Counted from the first letter of the stretch, positions 16,381 through 27,457 are shown. The stretch: DNA of 64,000 nt from Trichomonas vaginalis G3 (GCF_026262505.1 NC_067205.1:4030001-4094000), one strand, 5' to 3'. Notes: generated by a model not told the origin, from the letters alone. Made by a program: numbers and translations.

Positions 16381-17183
16381 TTACTTACTAGTAAAATTTC
16401 TTTGTTATGACACTTTCTCCAGTTTATAGGACCTCTCTCATATTCTATCTTATCGTATCTAAACTCATAGTCATGTATGTCCTCTAACCATCTCATGACA
16501 CTTTCCAAACCACTTTTATCGGATGTAAAGTAAAAGCATGGATGGTTATGTATAACGTCTAAAGTTTCTAAAGAGTCTCTCAAAGTCCAGTCTACTTGGT
16601 ATTGAAAATCCCATGTGTTATAGAACGGCGGGTCCACTATAAAGAAAACATTTTCCTTGTCTTTATATTTTTCATACAACTCTGTCCAATGACATCTCAC
16701 AAACTCTATACCCTCAATATATTTTTCTATGTCCTCTTTGAAAACATTTGTATAGTTAAGATATAAAACTTTTGACATAAGTGTTTCAATGTCATGAACT
16801 CTTATAGCACCACTATATAATAGTCTAGCAGATATACTATCCCAGTCAATATACTCTGCCTTTTTCAAAACCTCTCTGACAGTATTTTTCTTATCTAATG
16901 GTATACGTTCCATCTTGCCTATAGGTATCTTTTCTTTTAACTCTTTCAATATATTGTTTGTGTCTGGTATATGTTTGAGACGGTTCATATAGTTGTCGAA
17001 GTCATTGCATATAATCTTTGAGTCAGGAAATATTGTATGGCACAAATGAGATATATAGAAACTTCCACCGAACAAGTCTACAAATGTTAGACCATTCGGT
17101 AGTTTCTTAAGTTCTCTCAATAGAATATCTTTACATCTACTCTTATTTCCAAAGAAGGGTAACGGTGGTTTTGTAAAATTCAT
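16365..17183 (-). CDS. Dam-family adenine-N6 DNA methyltransferase
   Basis: The 272-residue protein has the D12-class layout: FFGNKSRCKDILLREL near the N-terminus, the AdoMet-binding VDLFGGSFYISH near residue 36, ICNDFDNY next, and the catalytic-type FFIVDPPFYNTWDFQ near residue 185. Enzymes of this class methylate adenine N6 in duplex DNA, often at GATC-like sites. It is the last gene before the Polinton terminus, and the other copy has it in the same place at 61441-62259. Possible roles are protection or marking of the element's DNA. N6-methyladenine has been reported as the main methylated base in T. vaginalis, so the link is worth testing. Confidence 0.8.
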   Translation of the reverse strand: MNFTKPPLPFFGNKSRCKDILLRELKKLPNGLTFVDLFGGSFYISHLCHTIFPDSKIICNDFDNYMNRLKHIPDTNNILKELKEKIPIGKMERIPLDKKNTVREVLKKAEYIDWDSISARLLYSGAIRVHDIETLMSKVLYLNYTNVFKEDIEKYIEGIEFVRCHWTELYEKYKDKENVFFIVDPPFYNTWDFQYQVDWTLRDSLETLDVIHNHPCFYFTSDKSGLESVMRWLEDIHDYEFRYDKIEYERGPINWRKCHNKEILLVSKCGLK

Positions 17184-17189
17184 TTTATA

Positions 17190-17381
17190 TATATAATAAA
17201 AATGTTTTTACCCGAAAAGTGACAGAAAAGTGACAAAACATGAAAACATATATAATTTGTGAAAAGCTCCTGGAAGCCCTCCGAATAAAAACTTCATTTA
17301 TACTAAACATCTTCAGGGCTAGAGGGCACGAAGTGCCTGGAAGCCCCACTACCTTTTTTTTTTTTTTTTTTTTTTTTTTTT
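17190..17381. repeat. Polinton copy 1 terminal inverted repeat and T-tract
   Basis: The last 190 bp include GTGACAGAAAAGTGACAAAA, the palindromic GGCACGAAGTGCC (GGCACTTCGTGCC in copy 2), GGAAGCCCC and a run of about 29 T at the tip. Roughly 85 bp match the start of copy 2 (60209-60300) in inverse orientation, which identifies this as the terminus. Copy 2 has an extra kilobase of minisatellites between terminus and methylase that copy 1 lacks. Confidence 0.8.
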
Positions 17382-17878
17382 GATTTAATTTTAATTTTAC
17401 CATTTTGCAAAAAAATGTTTCCGAATCCATTGGTAAAATAATCTTTATATCCACTCTTGCTAATAAAACTATCATGAATAAAATTTTTAAATTCGGATAA
17501 ATGTGTTACATGAATGAAGCAATAAACACCGTAGTCATATTCACTATCAATTCTGGAAGAATAACTGCAAATTCGATCTTGAATAAATTCGCCTTCTTGA
17601 ATATATGAAATACACCCACCATTTGCTGTGTTGCTGCAGTTATTAAAAAGTGTAGTTTCAATAAGAAATTTGATAGCAGTGTTGTTTGTTTCGAAAATGA
17701 ACAGAACCTTGTGTATTTACCGAGTCAAAGTTACATGATGAAACATGATAATTATATTCTCTTGCATCAAGCTTAGTACTTTGAAACTTACATTTTTCTT
17801 TAGCTAAATTTGTCGGGAAATATGAATCCCAAGCTTTTCGAATTTTCTTCCTTGGATCATTTTTGGTATAAAATTGTA
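17382..17878 (-). pseudogene. beta-helix remnant 2, 5' part (unit 1)
   Basis: Read on the minus strand, fragments such as LFNNCSNTANGGCISYI and YGVYCFIHVTHLSEF have the spaced Asn/Cys/Gly/Ile pattern of parallel beta-helix coils. These occur in the large Trichomonas family of polymorphic-outer-membrane-protein-like surface proteins. At least two frames are needed and there is no convincing start ATG, so it is a pseudogene. Its 3' part is replaced by the Polinton terminus. The complete remnant (23639-24319) ends with a 70-codon open piece. Confidence 0.6.
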
Positions 17879-17958
17879 GATCCTACATAATATCAATTAA
17901 AATATCTTTGTAAGATACAAGTAAAAAAATTAATGAGGATTAAAATAAGTTTTCCTTA

Positions 17959-18864
17959 TTGAATTATGATGTTTCAATAACACATAGATATGGAAAAAAG
18001 TATTATTTCTCATATCAATGTGAATCTCAAATATATTGTCCACCTTATAAAGTAAGAATTGAAAAAGGTTTATATCGATATGAACTTTGGGGAGCAGGAC
18101 GAATTGGTGGTGGTGCATATGTGAGAGGAGATCGATATACATTCAAAACAGAAGAATTTTATATTTTTGTTGGAGGTGTTGCTCAACATTCAAATGAATT
18201 ATATGGCTATGGTGGTAATAACGGGGGAGGCAATAGTACTATTATTGGGATATATAATAATGGCAAAAGAGGTATTGGCAGCGATGGATCTACAGACATT
18301 CGATTGAATATCTCAATTTTGAGATCAAGAGTAATTGTCAGCGGTGCTCCAGGAGGTGCTATATATTATGATAAAATGGGATATGCAGGTGGATTAGTTG
18401 GACATAATGGAACACGTTTTGATGAATCAGATTCCATTATCGGAGAAGGCGCAAATCAAACTTCAGGAGGAAAAGGACAATTCAATGGAGAATTTGGCAT
18501 TGGAGCAAATTGTTCACCTGGAACATCAACAGATATGGCTGGTGCAGGGGGCGCTGGATGGTATGACGGTGGATCTGGATATCATTGGGATGAGGATAGC
18601 TCAGGGGGCGGAGGAAGCTCATATATTTCTGGTTTCAAAGGTTGTGAAAGCATTTCATATGATTGGAGATTTGAAAATACAATAATGCTTAATGGAAGCC
18701 AACAATTTACAGAACCAGATGGAGCTATGAGTAGATTTGGTCATAAAGGAAGTGGTTTTTGCATCATCACTTGTATTGCAGATTTTATTTCATGTGAGAA
18801 TCTTTGTTTTTATCAAAATAACATTATCATACAAATAACTTTTGTTTTTACATTGACGAAGTAG
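17959..18864 (+). pseudogene. glycine-rich protein A (unit 1)
   Basis: The 301-codon frame fits the Pfam Gly_rich family (PF12810, ALK/LTK-like), which is greatly expanded in Trichomonas. A Cys-containing N-terminal strand (about residues 17-30) leads to GLYRYELWGAG (37-47), then GGAYVRG, FYIFVGG, GYGGNNGGGNS (83-93), GSDGSTDIR (107-115) and RVIVSGAPGG (124-133), with later GGAGWYDGG and SSGGGGSSYISG. No ATG exists before residue 140. The frame opens at a stop at 17941 and begins with TTG, while the nearest ATG (17933) is in another frame and stops after nine codons. The gene has probably lost its 5' end or start frame. The protein would be surface or secreted by family habit, but no signal peptide is seen. 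Confidence 0.75.
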
Positions 18865-19167
18865 ACTTCAATAAAGTAATTAATTTTATTAAATTCAATT
18901 TTTTACGAATATTTTACAATTCCTCCGAAATTGGGCATTTGTATGATTTTTTTCGATAAGAAAGTAAAGAGAAATTAATGGTTATCTAAAAGGATGCAAT
19001 CTCAATAACAATATTTATGTCACTTTTATAAATCTCAATTGAAATTTAGATAAGCATTGTGAGTATTGTTGCTTTGCATTTAAAATTGCATAGAAAGCTA
19101 GTATCCTCAATTATTGATTATCATTTTATATGAAAAATAACTGTGGAATGTTTTATTAAAAAGATCT

Positions 19168-20268
19168 TTAAGAAAGACTACAAGCATACATAATAGCATT
19201 ACAATTAAAATGGATATAATGTAAACAATGACTAGTTAGAGGATAGTATGTTATAATTAGTTTTCCGTGTCCTTCCCATACACCTGACTCATGCTGAACA
19301 TCGAAAAACTTGAACGATACAGAAGTATCATATGCATAACGATCTTGACCAATTTCTTCATAGTTTTCGTCATAAAAAGTCAATTCTCCTTTCGGAAGAA
19401 TTGCATTGTCTGACAGAACCCAAGAAGAAACTCCACCAGCACCACCATTATTGTGATGACTGCAAAAACCACCATACCACCCACCACCTGCACTTCCTCT
19501 GTCTGTGAATCCATGTGGTGTTTTGATTCCATATGGATTCTTCGAACCATCTGTGCGAGAAGATTCTCCTTGCCCAAAACTGAATCCAAAAGTAGAATTT
19601 GCGGATAAATTTTCAATATACATACAGTCTATATTAAATCTTTGCGCTTCGAGACCTCCTGCACCTCCGGAGCCGTCATCAGACTGTTGAAGTGTGCCAC
19701 CACCGTTGTCAGAACCGCCTCCACCACCGCTAACAATTACACGATGAAAAAGGTCGTTTTTCTCAAATTTGACAGCGGTTTGGCCACCTCCTGATCCTGA
19801 TGCGTAACCAGGAGAACTTCCACCACCACCATAACCACCTCGATTCATGCAAGATAAACTAAAAGATTTATAACAATTAGAATTTCTTTGATCAAAATAT
19901 CCCATTCCTCAAATTGTAGCAAAAGCTTTCATTGGATGAAAAAGAACTGAGTAGCCAGAAATATATGCACCTGCACCTCCAGTACTTGGTAATTGTTTGC
20001 AGACAGTATTTCCATTCACACGTTTAACTCTGTCTTGTGAAATACAGCTTCCATTGGGAAATCGATATGATGGAACATGCCCACTGCCGCTGCCACCTGA
20101 TGCACCATAAAGTTCAAACTTATAGATTCCAGGCTGCATTTCAAGAACATAATATGTGCATTCATAATAGTTAACACATGGATATTCAAAAATGTAACTA
20201 TTATTTTCATGTTTAACGTTAAGTTTTGCATCTTTTACACTTGAATTAAGAAGATATGACTTTATCAT
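19168..20268 (-). pseudogene. glycine-rich protein B with in-frame TGA (unit 1)
   Basis: The start ATG at 20268 gives MIKSYLLNSSV..., then the family N-terminus YPCVNYYECTYYVLEMQPG and IYKFELYGASGGSGSG, and GAGAYISGYSVLF. A TGA follows at 19909-19911. In the same frame, reading resumes two codons later with MGYFDQRNS and runs 245 codons through GGYGGGGSSPGYASGSGGG, FHRVIVSGGGGGSDNGGG, GSGGAGGLE and GSAGGGWYGGF. The stop thus splits one Gly_rich (PF12810-like) gene of about 366 codons. The same TGA is present in every unit, so it predates the amplification. The end of the gene has a hydrophobic Cys/His segment (PLTSHCLHYIHFNCNAIMYA). Alternatives are recoding or a split gene, both unlikely. 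Confidence 0.75.
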
Positions 20269-20498
20269 ATATTAAAGTTGTCATATTCGTTCATGACAAA
20301 TTAAAAAATGATTTACTATTCAATTGGCATCTTTGTCTAGTTAATATCCCTTTGTAAATACATTTGTTTTATCAAAATTTACTATTGTCATTCTAATAAA
20401 TCCTAATTGAAAATATTAATCTTAAATCACGCCATTATGAAATTGTTTTAGATCTTATTAATACATTATAAAACTTTTCAAATTGTACTGAGTAATTC

Positions 20499-20998
20499 AT
20501 GACTGGAGCAAATAATTTTCGATATGGAAAATGTTCTATCCAAGATACAAGTAAAGTTTATCAAAATTATTCTCCTATATGCCCACAATATCATGCAAAT
20601 TCTTTTTATCCACGTAATAGCACTTATTATCCCACATATATCAAAATAAATTTAGATCCTGGAAAATATATATTTGAAGCATATGTTCTCAATGACAAGT
20701 CTATTAGTACTCTGATGGATATAGTGTATATGCAGAATCAACTATTACAATTTCAAGAAATGTTGATATCTTTCTATTTATCGGATCTACAGGCAAAAAT
20801 AATCTTTGCGGTTATAAACTGAGACTGATACAGGAAAAAACTTTGATAAAGGAATATTATAGTCAAGTTTTCCTTCTAAAAGTGGTGGATGATATCTATA
20901 TGGTGGTGAAACTAATCAACCAAGTGGGAGATCTGGATTTGTATATCCAACTGATCGATTGAAAACAGAAATTGGAAATATTAATTTATTATTAAAAA
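20499..20998 (+). pseudogene. glycine-rich protein C, decayed (unit 1)
   Basis: The ATG at 20499 starts MTGANNFRYGKCS, followed by CPQYHANSFYPRN and YIKINLDPGKYIFEAY. This is the same Cys..Tyr..Pro-Gly-x-Tyr-x-Phe-Glu N-terminus as proteins A and B. Behind it the family pattern continues only in pieces (ITISRNVDIFLFIGSTGKN) across stops, and the Gly-rich core is lost. Units 1, 5 and 6 lack one A after GCATATG that units 2, 3 and 4 keep, so the open frame continues to 107 codons here but in the wrong frame. Confidence 0.65.
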
Positions 20999-21015
20999 TT
21001 TGAAAATTAGTTTAT

Positions 21016-22261
21016 TTAGTTAATCAGCGATAAAATTGAATATGAAGGAATATGAGAAATGCTAAGAAGATGTTGACACTGGTAGTTGATTAAATATTGG
21101 GAGATGCAAAAATTTTTCATTTGGTTGAATTTTTTTATCTCATTTTCTTCTTCAAAATTATTTTCAATTTTATTTTTTGCTTCGCAAAGTCCTGTAGAAA
21201 GATGTGATAATTTGTTGTATAAATTGTTTATTGAGTATGTTATTGTTGCACTTGATGTTTGTCCATCATAATCACTATTAATGATTGTAGCTGAACTTGA
21301 TGACCAAAAATAAAATGTTTGTGTACAATTATTATTTTTGATTGAACAAGATTCAAATGTAACTGTTGCTTGATATAAATTAAAACAATATTGACTAGCA
21401 TTGTTTCTAATGATATTACATAAATAAAATTGATGTGGACCAGTATTAAAAATAAAAAAGCATCTAGAGTTTGCTTTGTTATCAATGAAAGATGATTGAC
21501 TGTTGTTGTATTTCTGTTCTGAATAAATATCAAGTAAAACATCTTCATAACATTTGTTATTTGTTATGTTATTTCGTGAATAACTAAGATTTCCGTATCT
21601 TAAATGATTAATTGAATCTCCTTTATCTATTTCTCCGCAATCAAAGACTGTTGAATCTTCAAAAATGTTTTTGTTGTTTGTATTTGATGATGACATATAT
21701 GAACATAAAAATACTCCTTCATAATATTCAGTGTTTAGTATAGATCTTGTGGCACATGTTCGATAGATAACACAACTTCCTTTATAAGAAGAAACTGTTC
21801 GAGATGGAGTTTTTGTGCCATTGAATCCAGAAATAGAAATAAGAAGTTTTGTTTGATCATTGATGTCTATATAGACAACAACTTCTTTAAATTCATTGAA
21901 TAAACATGTTGTAACATAATAATTTCCTTGTGTTGTTGGATTAAATTTTTCATTTTCAGTGTGTTTTTCAGTGATAACTGAATTTTCATAAAAAAGTGTC
22001 CAAGTGTCAAGACTTGGACCTGAATCGAAGAACTGTCTTAACAAATGTTTCATTTTCATACATTTCATAAAAATATTTGAATGAATTACTTCTAAAATTT
22101 CGTTTAGCGCAGAAAGGATTGTTTTTATTTAATATGGACATAATATTATTTAAGTGTAAAGATTGTGTAATAAACAGAAATTCATCAAAAGTGACAACTC
22201 TCAATTTTTTGACATTTGTAAATTCTAAATTGAATGAGAAAAATGAAATAATACTAAGCAT
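21016..22261 (-). pseudogene. parallel beta-helix surface-type protein 1 (unit 1)
   Basis: The 350-codon frame (21016-22068) contains coil-like segments with regular Asn, Cys, Phe and Ile: NIFEDSTVFDCGEID, GNLSYSRNNITNNKC, SSFIDNKANSRCFF, LCNIIRNNASQYCF, FESCSIKNNNC and ATIINSDYDGQ. This is the right-handed parallel beta-helix style of Trichomonas pmp-like proteins, thought to be at the surface. A likely N-terminus (MLSIISFFSFNLEFTNVKK, ATG at 22261) lies in another frame and overlaps, so one frameshift separates start and body in all copies. No C-terminal membrane anchor is visible. The end (HLLSISHIPSYSILSLIN) may be truncated. Confidence 0.6.
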
Positions 22262-22336
22262 AATACAATATTCTAGATTTAATTATAATTAGGAAAAAGT
22301 TAGTTTTGAGAGTACTTTTCATAGGCATATAGAATG

Positions 22337-22637
22337 AAATCTTCTGAAAAATAATATCACATAAACTCATATTATTTTCTAATATATAACTATTTTATAT
22401 AAAAATCAAATTCAATGATCTTAAAAGCGAAGGATAAACCTCAAAATTTACGAATATAATGAGTGGGAATATTTCATATGGTTTTATGATAGATAAGCAT
22501 TATATTCCCACTCATTATATTCGTAAATTTTGAGGTTTATCCTTCGCTTTTAAGATCATTGAATTTGATTTTTATATAAAATAGTTATATATTAGAAAAT
22601 AATATGAGTTTATGTGATATTATTTTTCAGAAGATTT
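22337..22637. repeat. 301-bp palindrome, 136-bp arms (unit 1)
   Basis: The left arm, 22337-22472, begins AAATCTTCTGAAAAATAATA. The right arm, 22502-22637, is its reverse complement, with a 29-bp loop. The arms read as near-perfect complements. No terminal target duplication is evident, so it is either a foldback/MITE-like element or an inverted duplication. It could extrude as a cruciform or be transcribed as a long hairpin RNA. Confidence 0.9.
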
Positions 22638-23269
22638 TGTGTTCTTCTTCAAAATTTTATTTTTTTATTAAAAAGAATCTTTACAAAATATACATTTACT
22701 TAAATTAATATTTAAAAACGTGCTCTATCAAAAGTTCCAAAAATTCAATATTTTAGCTTTTCTGAGGTGTCACTTTTGATGAATTTCTGTTTACAACAAT
22801 TGTATAATTAAAATTGCGAAGACATTATCTTTATCAAGGGATATATAATCCCTTGAAGTTGACAATCAAAACATTTTATGTCACTTTTTTGGTATTTTTT
22901 ATAAAAATTTATGTTGGCATTTTTTTATTTTCAAGATTTACAAGAATCTAAGAATTCATTCATATTTTACACTTCACACTCAATTACAATACAATTCTAA
23001 TCATAAGAATAATCTTATCTGCGAAAGAAACTCAAACAAATTCTAATAATAGAGTAGAAGTTTTAAATACAAATACAAAACAACATCTACCAAACACACT
23101 TTAACTAGTAAGAATGAGTTTAATCTTAATTTTTCATTGTTTAATTGTGTTTTCGAAATTGATGCATTTCTTGATAAACTTTATCGCATTGAAGTTTTCT
23201 CTAAAACAATAGGCAATCAAGAATAACTGTTCTTTCGAATTTCTATCCTGAAAAGTGGACTGAGATATC

Positions 23270-23560
23270 TCTTTGGGCTTTGAAAGATATATTATCTATT
23301 TTTTGATTCTTTGATGACAGAAACACAAACTTCATGTCCACTAAATGTAACAACTTCTACTATCTGAAACATAATCATCAGATGTTCCACTACCAAAACA
23401 TCATGAACCACCTCCTGAAGTTCTGAGGTTGTGTTAATCTCCTTTACAGAATTTATCATTATCAAGGTTGATGCCTCCCCCTGTATATGTTCATCCTTTA
23501 CCTCTGCTTTGTGCGATGTTATATTCTTTTAATGATCCTACGGTATCTCCTTAATCTTTA
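23270..23560 (-). pseudogene. glycine-rich protein D remnant (unit 1)
   Basis: Minus-strand translation in one frame gives GGGINLDNDKFCKGD, LRTSGGGS and FGSGTSDDYVSDSRSCYI, interrupted by about four stops. These are recognisable pieces of the C-terminal half of a Gly_rich family protein. No start or intact frame remains. Confidence 0.5.
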
Positions 23561-23638
23561 GAGTCTGAATATATTGCATTTCAATATTAAATAAATAATT
23601 ATATGAAAAAAATACAGATCATGAATATGTTATTTTAG

Positions 23639-24319
23639 CTAGTTTAAAAGAAGTCGATAATCAAATAATTGTTCAAAAAATTGAACTTTGTTTTTATAGA
23701 ATCTTTTTCTATGACCGCTTGTTGCGTTAAAAAAGGTAGAAAATGAAGTATTAGATTTAGCTGAATCAGATGAAATTATGTAAAAATCATCACGCATTAT
23801 ACGTGCATATGATATGTTAATTGATTTAATTTGAATTTTACCATTTTGCAAAAAAATGTTTCCGAATCCATTGGTAAAATAATCTTTATATCCACTCTTG
23901 CTAATAAAACTATCATGAATAAAATTTTTAAATTCGGATAAATGTGTTACATGAATGAAGCAATAAACACCGTAGTCATATTCACTATCAATTCTGGAAG
24001 AATAACTGCAAATTCGATCTTGAATAAATTCGCCTTCTTGAATATATGAAATACACCCACCATTTGCTGTGTTGCTGCAGTTATTAAAAAGTGTAGTTTC
24101 AATAAGAAATTTGATAGCAGTGTTGTTTGTTTCGAAAATGAACAGAACCTTGTGTATTTACCGAGTCAAAGTTACATGATGAAACATGATAATTATATTC
24201 TCTTGCATCAAGCTTAGTACTTTGAAACTTACATTTTTCTTTAGCTAAATTTGTCGGGAAATATGAATCCCAAGCTTTTCGAATTTTCTTCCTTGGATCA
24301 TTTTTGGTATAAAATTGTA
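23639..24319 (-). pseudogene. beta-helix remnant 2 (units 1/2 junction, complete copy)
   Basis: This is the full-length remnant. Upstream pieces (KIRKAWDSYFPTNLAKEKCKF, here shortened in meaning to a Cys/Phe-rich start) lead into the coil-like segments described for unit 1, then FGNIFLQNGKIQIKSINISYA and a C-terminal 70-codon open piece ending FEQLFDYRLLLN. At least one frameshift and one stop interrupt it in every copy. Confidence 0.6.
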
Positions 24320-24399
24320 GATCCTACATAATATCAATTAAAATATCTTTGTAAGATACAAGTAAAAAAATTAATGAGGATTAAAATAAGTTTTCCTTA

Positions 24400-25305
24400 T
24401 TGAATTATGATGTTTCAATAACACATAGATATGGAAAAAAGTATTATTTCTCATATCAATGTGAATCTCAAATATATTGTCCACCTTATAAAGTAAGAAT
24501 TGAAAAAGGTTTATATCGATATGAACTTTGGGGAGCAGGACGAATTGGTGGTGGTGCATATGTGAGAGGAGATCGATATACATTCAAAACAGAAGAATTT
24601 TATATTTTTGTTGGAGGTGTTGCTCAACATTCAAATGAATTATATGGCTATGGTGGTAATAACGGGGGAGGCAATAGTACTATTATTGGGATATATAATA
24701 ATGGCAAAAGAGGTATTGGCAGCGATGGATCTACAGACATTCGATTGAATATCTCAATTTTGAGATCAAGAGTAATTGTCAGCGGTGCTCCAGGAGGTGC
24801 TATATATTATGATAAAATGGGATATGCAGGTGGATTAGTTGGACATAATGGAACACGTTTTGATGAATCAGATTCCATTATCGGAGAAGGCGCAAATCAA
24901 ACTTCAGGAGGATAAGGACAATTCAATGGAGAATTTGGCATTGGAGCAAATTGTTCACCTGGAACATCAACAGATATGGCTGGTGCAGGGGGCGCTGGAT
25001 GGTATGACGGTGGATCTGGATATCATTGGGATGAGGATAGCTCAGGGGGCGGAGGAAGCTCATATATTTCTGGTTTCAAAGGTTGTGAAAGCATTTCATA
25101 TGATTGGAGATTTGAAAATACAATAATGCTTAATGGAAGCCAACAATTTACAGAACCAGATGGAGCTATGAGTAGATTTGGTCATAAAGGAAGTGGTTTT
25201 TGCATCATCACTTGTATTGCAGATTTTATTTCATGTGAGAATCTTTGTTTTTATCAAAATAACATTATCATACAAATAACTTTTGTTTTTACATTGACGA
25301 AGTAG
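24400..25305 (+). pseudogene. glycine-rich protein A (unit 2), extra nonsense change
   Basis: Same gene as in unit 1, but codon 172 (Lys, AAA) is TAA here. The frame therefore ends at 24915 and the rest is open only from 24976. This change is private to unit 2. Confidence 0.75.
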
Positions 25306-25608
25306 ACTTCAATAAAGTAATTAATTTTATTAAATTCAATTTTTTACGAATATTTTACAATTCCTCCGAACTTGGGCATTTGTATGATTTTTTTCGATAA
25401 GAAAGTAAAGAGAAATTAATGGTTATCTAAAAGGATGCAATCTCAATAACAATATTTATGTCACTTTTATAAATCTCAATTGAAATTTAGATAAGCATTG
25501 TGAGTATTGTTGCTTTGCATTTAAAATTGCATAGAAAGCTAGTATCCTCAATTATTGATTATCATTTTATATGAAAAATAACTGTGGAATGTTTTATTAA
25601 AAAGATCT

Positions 25609-26709
25609 TTAAGAAAGACTACAAGCATACATAATAGCATTACAATTAAAATGGATATAATGTAAACAATGACTAGTTAGAGGATAGTATGTTATAATTA
25701 GTTTTCCGTGTCCTTCCCATACACCTGACTCATGCTGAACATCGAAAAACTTGAACGATACAGAAGTATCATATGCATAACGATCTTGACCAATTTCTTC
25801 ATAGTTTTCGTCATAAAAAGTCAATTCTCCTTTCGGAAGAATTGCATTGTCTGACAGAACCCAAGAAGAAACTCCACCAGCACCACCATTATTGTGATGA
25901 CTGCAAAAACCACCATACCACCCACCACCTGCACTTCCTCTGTCTGTGAATCCATGTGGTGTTTTGATTCCATATGGATTCTTCGAACCATCTGTGCGAG
26001 AAGATTCTCCTTGCCCAAAACTGAATCCAAAAGTAGAATTTGCGGATAAATTTTCAATATACATACAGTCTATATTAAATCTTTGCGCTTCGAGACCTCC
26101 TGCACCTCCGGAGCCGTCATCAGACTGTTGAAGTGTGCCACCACCGTTGTCAGAACCGCCTCCACCACCGCTAACAATTACACGATGAAAAAGGTCGTTT
26201 TTCTCAAATTTGACAGCGGTTTGGCCACCTCCTGATCCTGATGCGTAACCAGGAGAACTTCCACCACCACCATAACCACCTCGATTCATGCAAGATAAAC
26301 TAAAAGATTTATAACAATTAGAATTTCTTTGATCAAAATATCCCATTCCTCAAATTGTAGCAAAAGCTTTCATTGGATGAAAAAGAACTGAGTAGCCAGA
26401 AATATATGCACCTGCACCTCCAGTACTTGGTAATTGTTTGCAGACAGTATTTCCATTCACACGTTTAACTCTGTCTTGTGAAATACAGCTTCCATTGGGA
26501 AATCGATATGATGGAACATGCCCACTGCCGCTGCCACCTGATGCACCATAAAGTTCAAACTTATAGATTCCAGGCTGCATTTCAAGAACATAATATGTGC
26601 ATTCATAATAGTTAACACATGGATATTCAAAAATGTAACTATTATTTTCATGTTTAACGTTAAGTTTTGCATCTTTTACACTTGAATTAAGAAGATATGA
26701 CTTTATCAT
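25609..26709 (-). pseudogene. glycine-rich protein B (unit 2)
   Basis: Same split gene as in unit 1, with the shared in-frame TGA between the 119- and 245-codon parts. No further lesion seen. Confidence 0.75.
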
Positions 26710-26939
26710 ATATTAAAGTTGTCATATTCGTTCATGACAAATTAAAAAATGATTTACTATTCAATTGGCATCTTTGTCTAGTTAATATCCCTTTGTAAAT
26801 ACATTTGTTTTATCAAAATTTACTATTGTCATTCTAATAAATCCTAATTGAAAATATTAATCTTAAATCACGCCATTATGAAATTGTTTTAGATCTTATT
26901 AATACATTATAAAACTTTTCAAATTGTACTGAGTAATTC

Positions 26940-27440
26940 ATGACTGGAGCAAATAATTTTCGATATGGAAAATGTTCTATCCAAGATACAAGTAAAGTTT
27001 ATCAAAATTATTCTCCTATATGCCCACAATATCATGCAAATTCTTTTTATCCACGTAATAGCACTTATTATCCCACATATATCAAAATAAATTTAGATCC
27101 TGGAAAATATATATTTGAAGCATATGATTCTCAATGACAAGTCTATTAGTACTCTGATGGATATAGTGTATATGCAGAATCAACTATTACAATTTCAAGA
27201 AATGTTGATATCTTTCTATTTATCGGATCTACAGGCAAAAATAATCTTTGCGGTTATAAACTGAGACTGATACAGGAAAAAACTTTGATAAAGGAATATT
27301 ATAGTCAAGTTTTCCTTCTAAAAGTGGTGGATGATATCTATATGGTGGTGAAACTAATCAACCAAGTGGGAGATCTGGATTTGTATATCCAACTGATCGA
27401 TTGAAAACAGAAATTGGAAATATTAATTTATTATTAAAAA
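26940..27440 (+). pseudogene. glycine-rich protein C, decayed (unit 2)
   Basis: Keeps the extra A after GCATATG, so the 65-codon frame stays in the ancestral family frame up to an early stop. Pieces such as DGYSVYAESTITISRN follow in the same frame beyond the stops. Confidence 0.6.
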
Positions 27441-27457
27441 TTTGAAAATTAGTTTAT

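Larger units (their letters stand above)
1..17381. mobile_element. Polinton/Maverick fossil, copy 1 (right-hand part)
   Basis: The element enters from the left edge and ends at a T-tract at 17353-17381, where array sequence begins. Recognisable parts are an SF3 helicase, A32-type packaging ATPase, type B DNA polymerase, RVE integrase, tail-fibre-like protein, possible minor capsid protein and Dam-family methylase. This set is diagnostic of Polintons. The same terminal gene order recurs inverted at 60209-64000. Methylase proteins of the two copies differ at about 9 of 272 residues and the 120-residue neighbour appears identical, so the element is young. It looks broken, with about four to six breaks in the visible part. 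The left terminus and target-site duplication lie outside the window. Confidence 0.9.
17382..23822. repeat. array unit 1 (6441 bp)
   Basis: This is the cleanest unit, without transposon insertions. Its left edge is the Polinton copy 1 tip. Stretches without genes are 18865-19167 and 20269-20498 (AT-rich, nothing seen) and 22640-23268. The last holds only AT-rich sequence with a 21-bp palindrome, CAAGGGATATATAATCCCTTG, at 22835-22855. Confidence 0.95.

Noticed and set aside
17930-18142. 70-codon minus-strand frame (MYIDLLSHMHHHQF) present in every unit
   Set aside because: Antisense of the glycine-rich A gene; its His/Leu-rich texture is a shadow of Tyr/Gly codons.
17959-18864. Glycine-rich proteins as collagen, silk or receptor-kinase homologues
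   Set aside because: Similarity is compositional. The recurring family pattern fits the Trichomonas-expanded Gly_rich family and no kinase or other domain is present.
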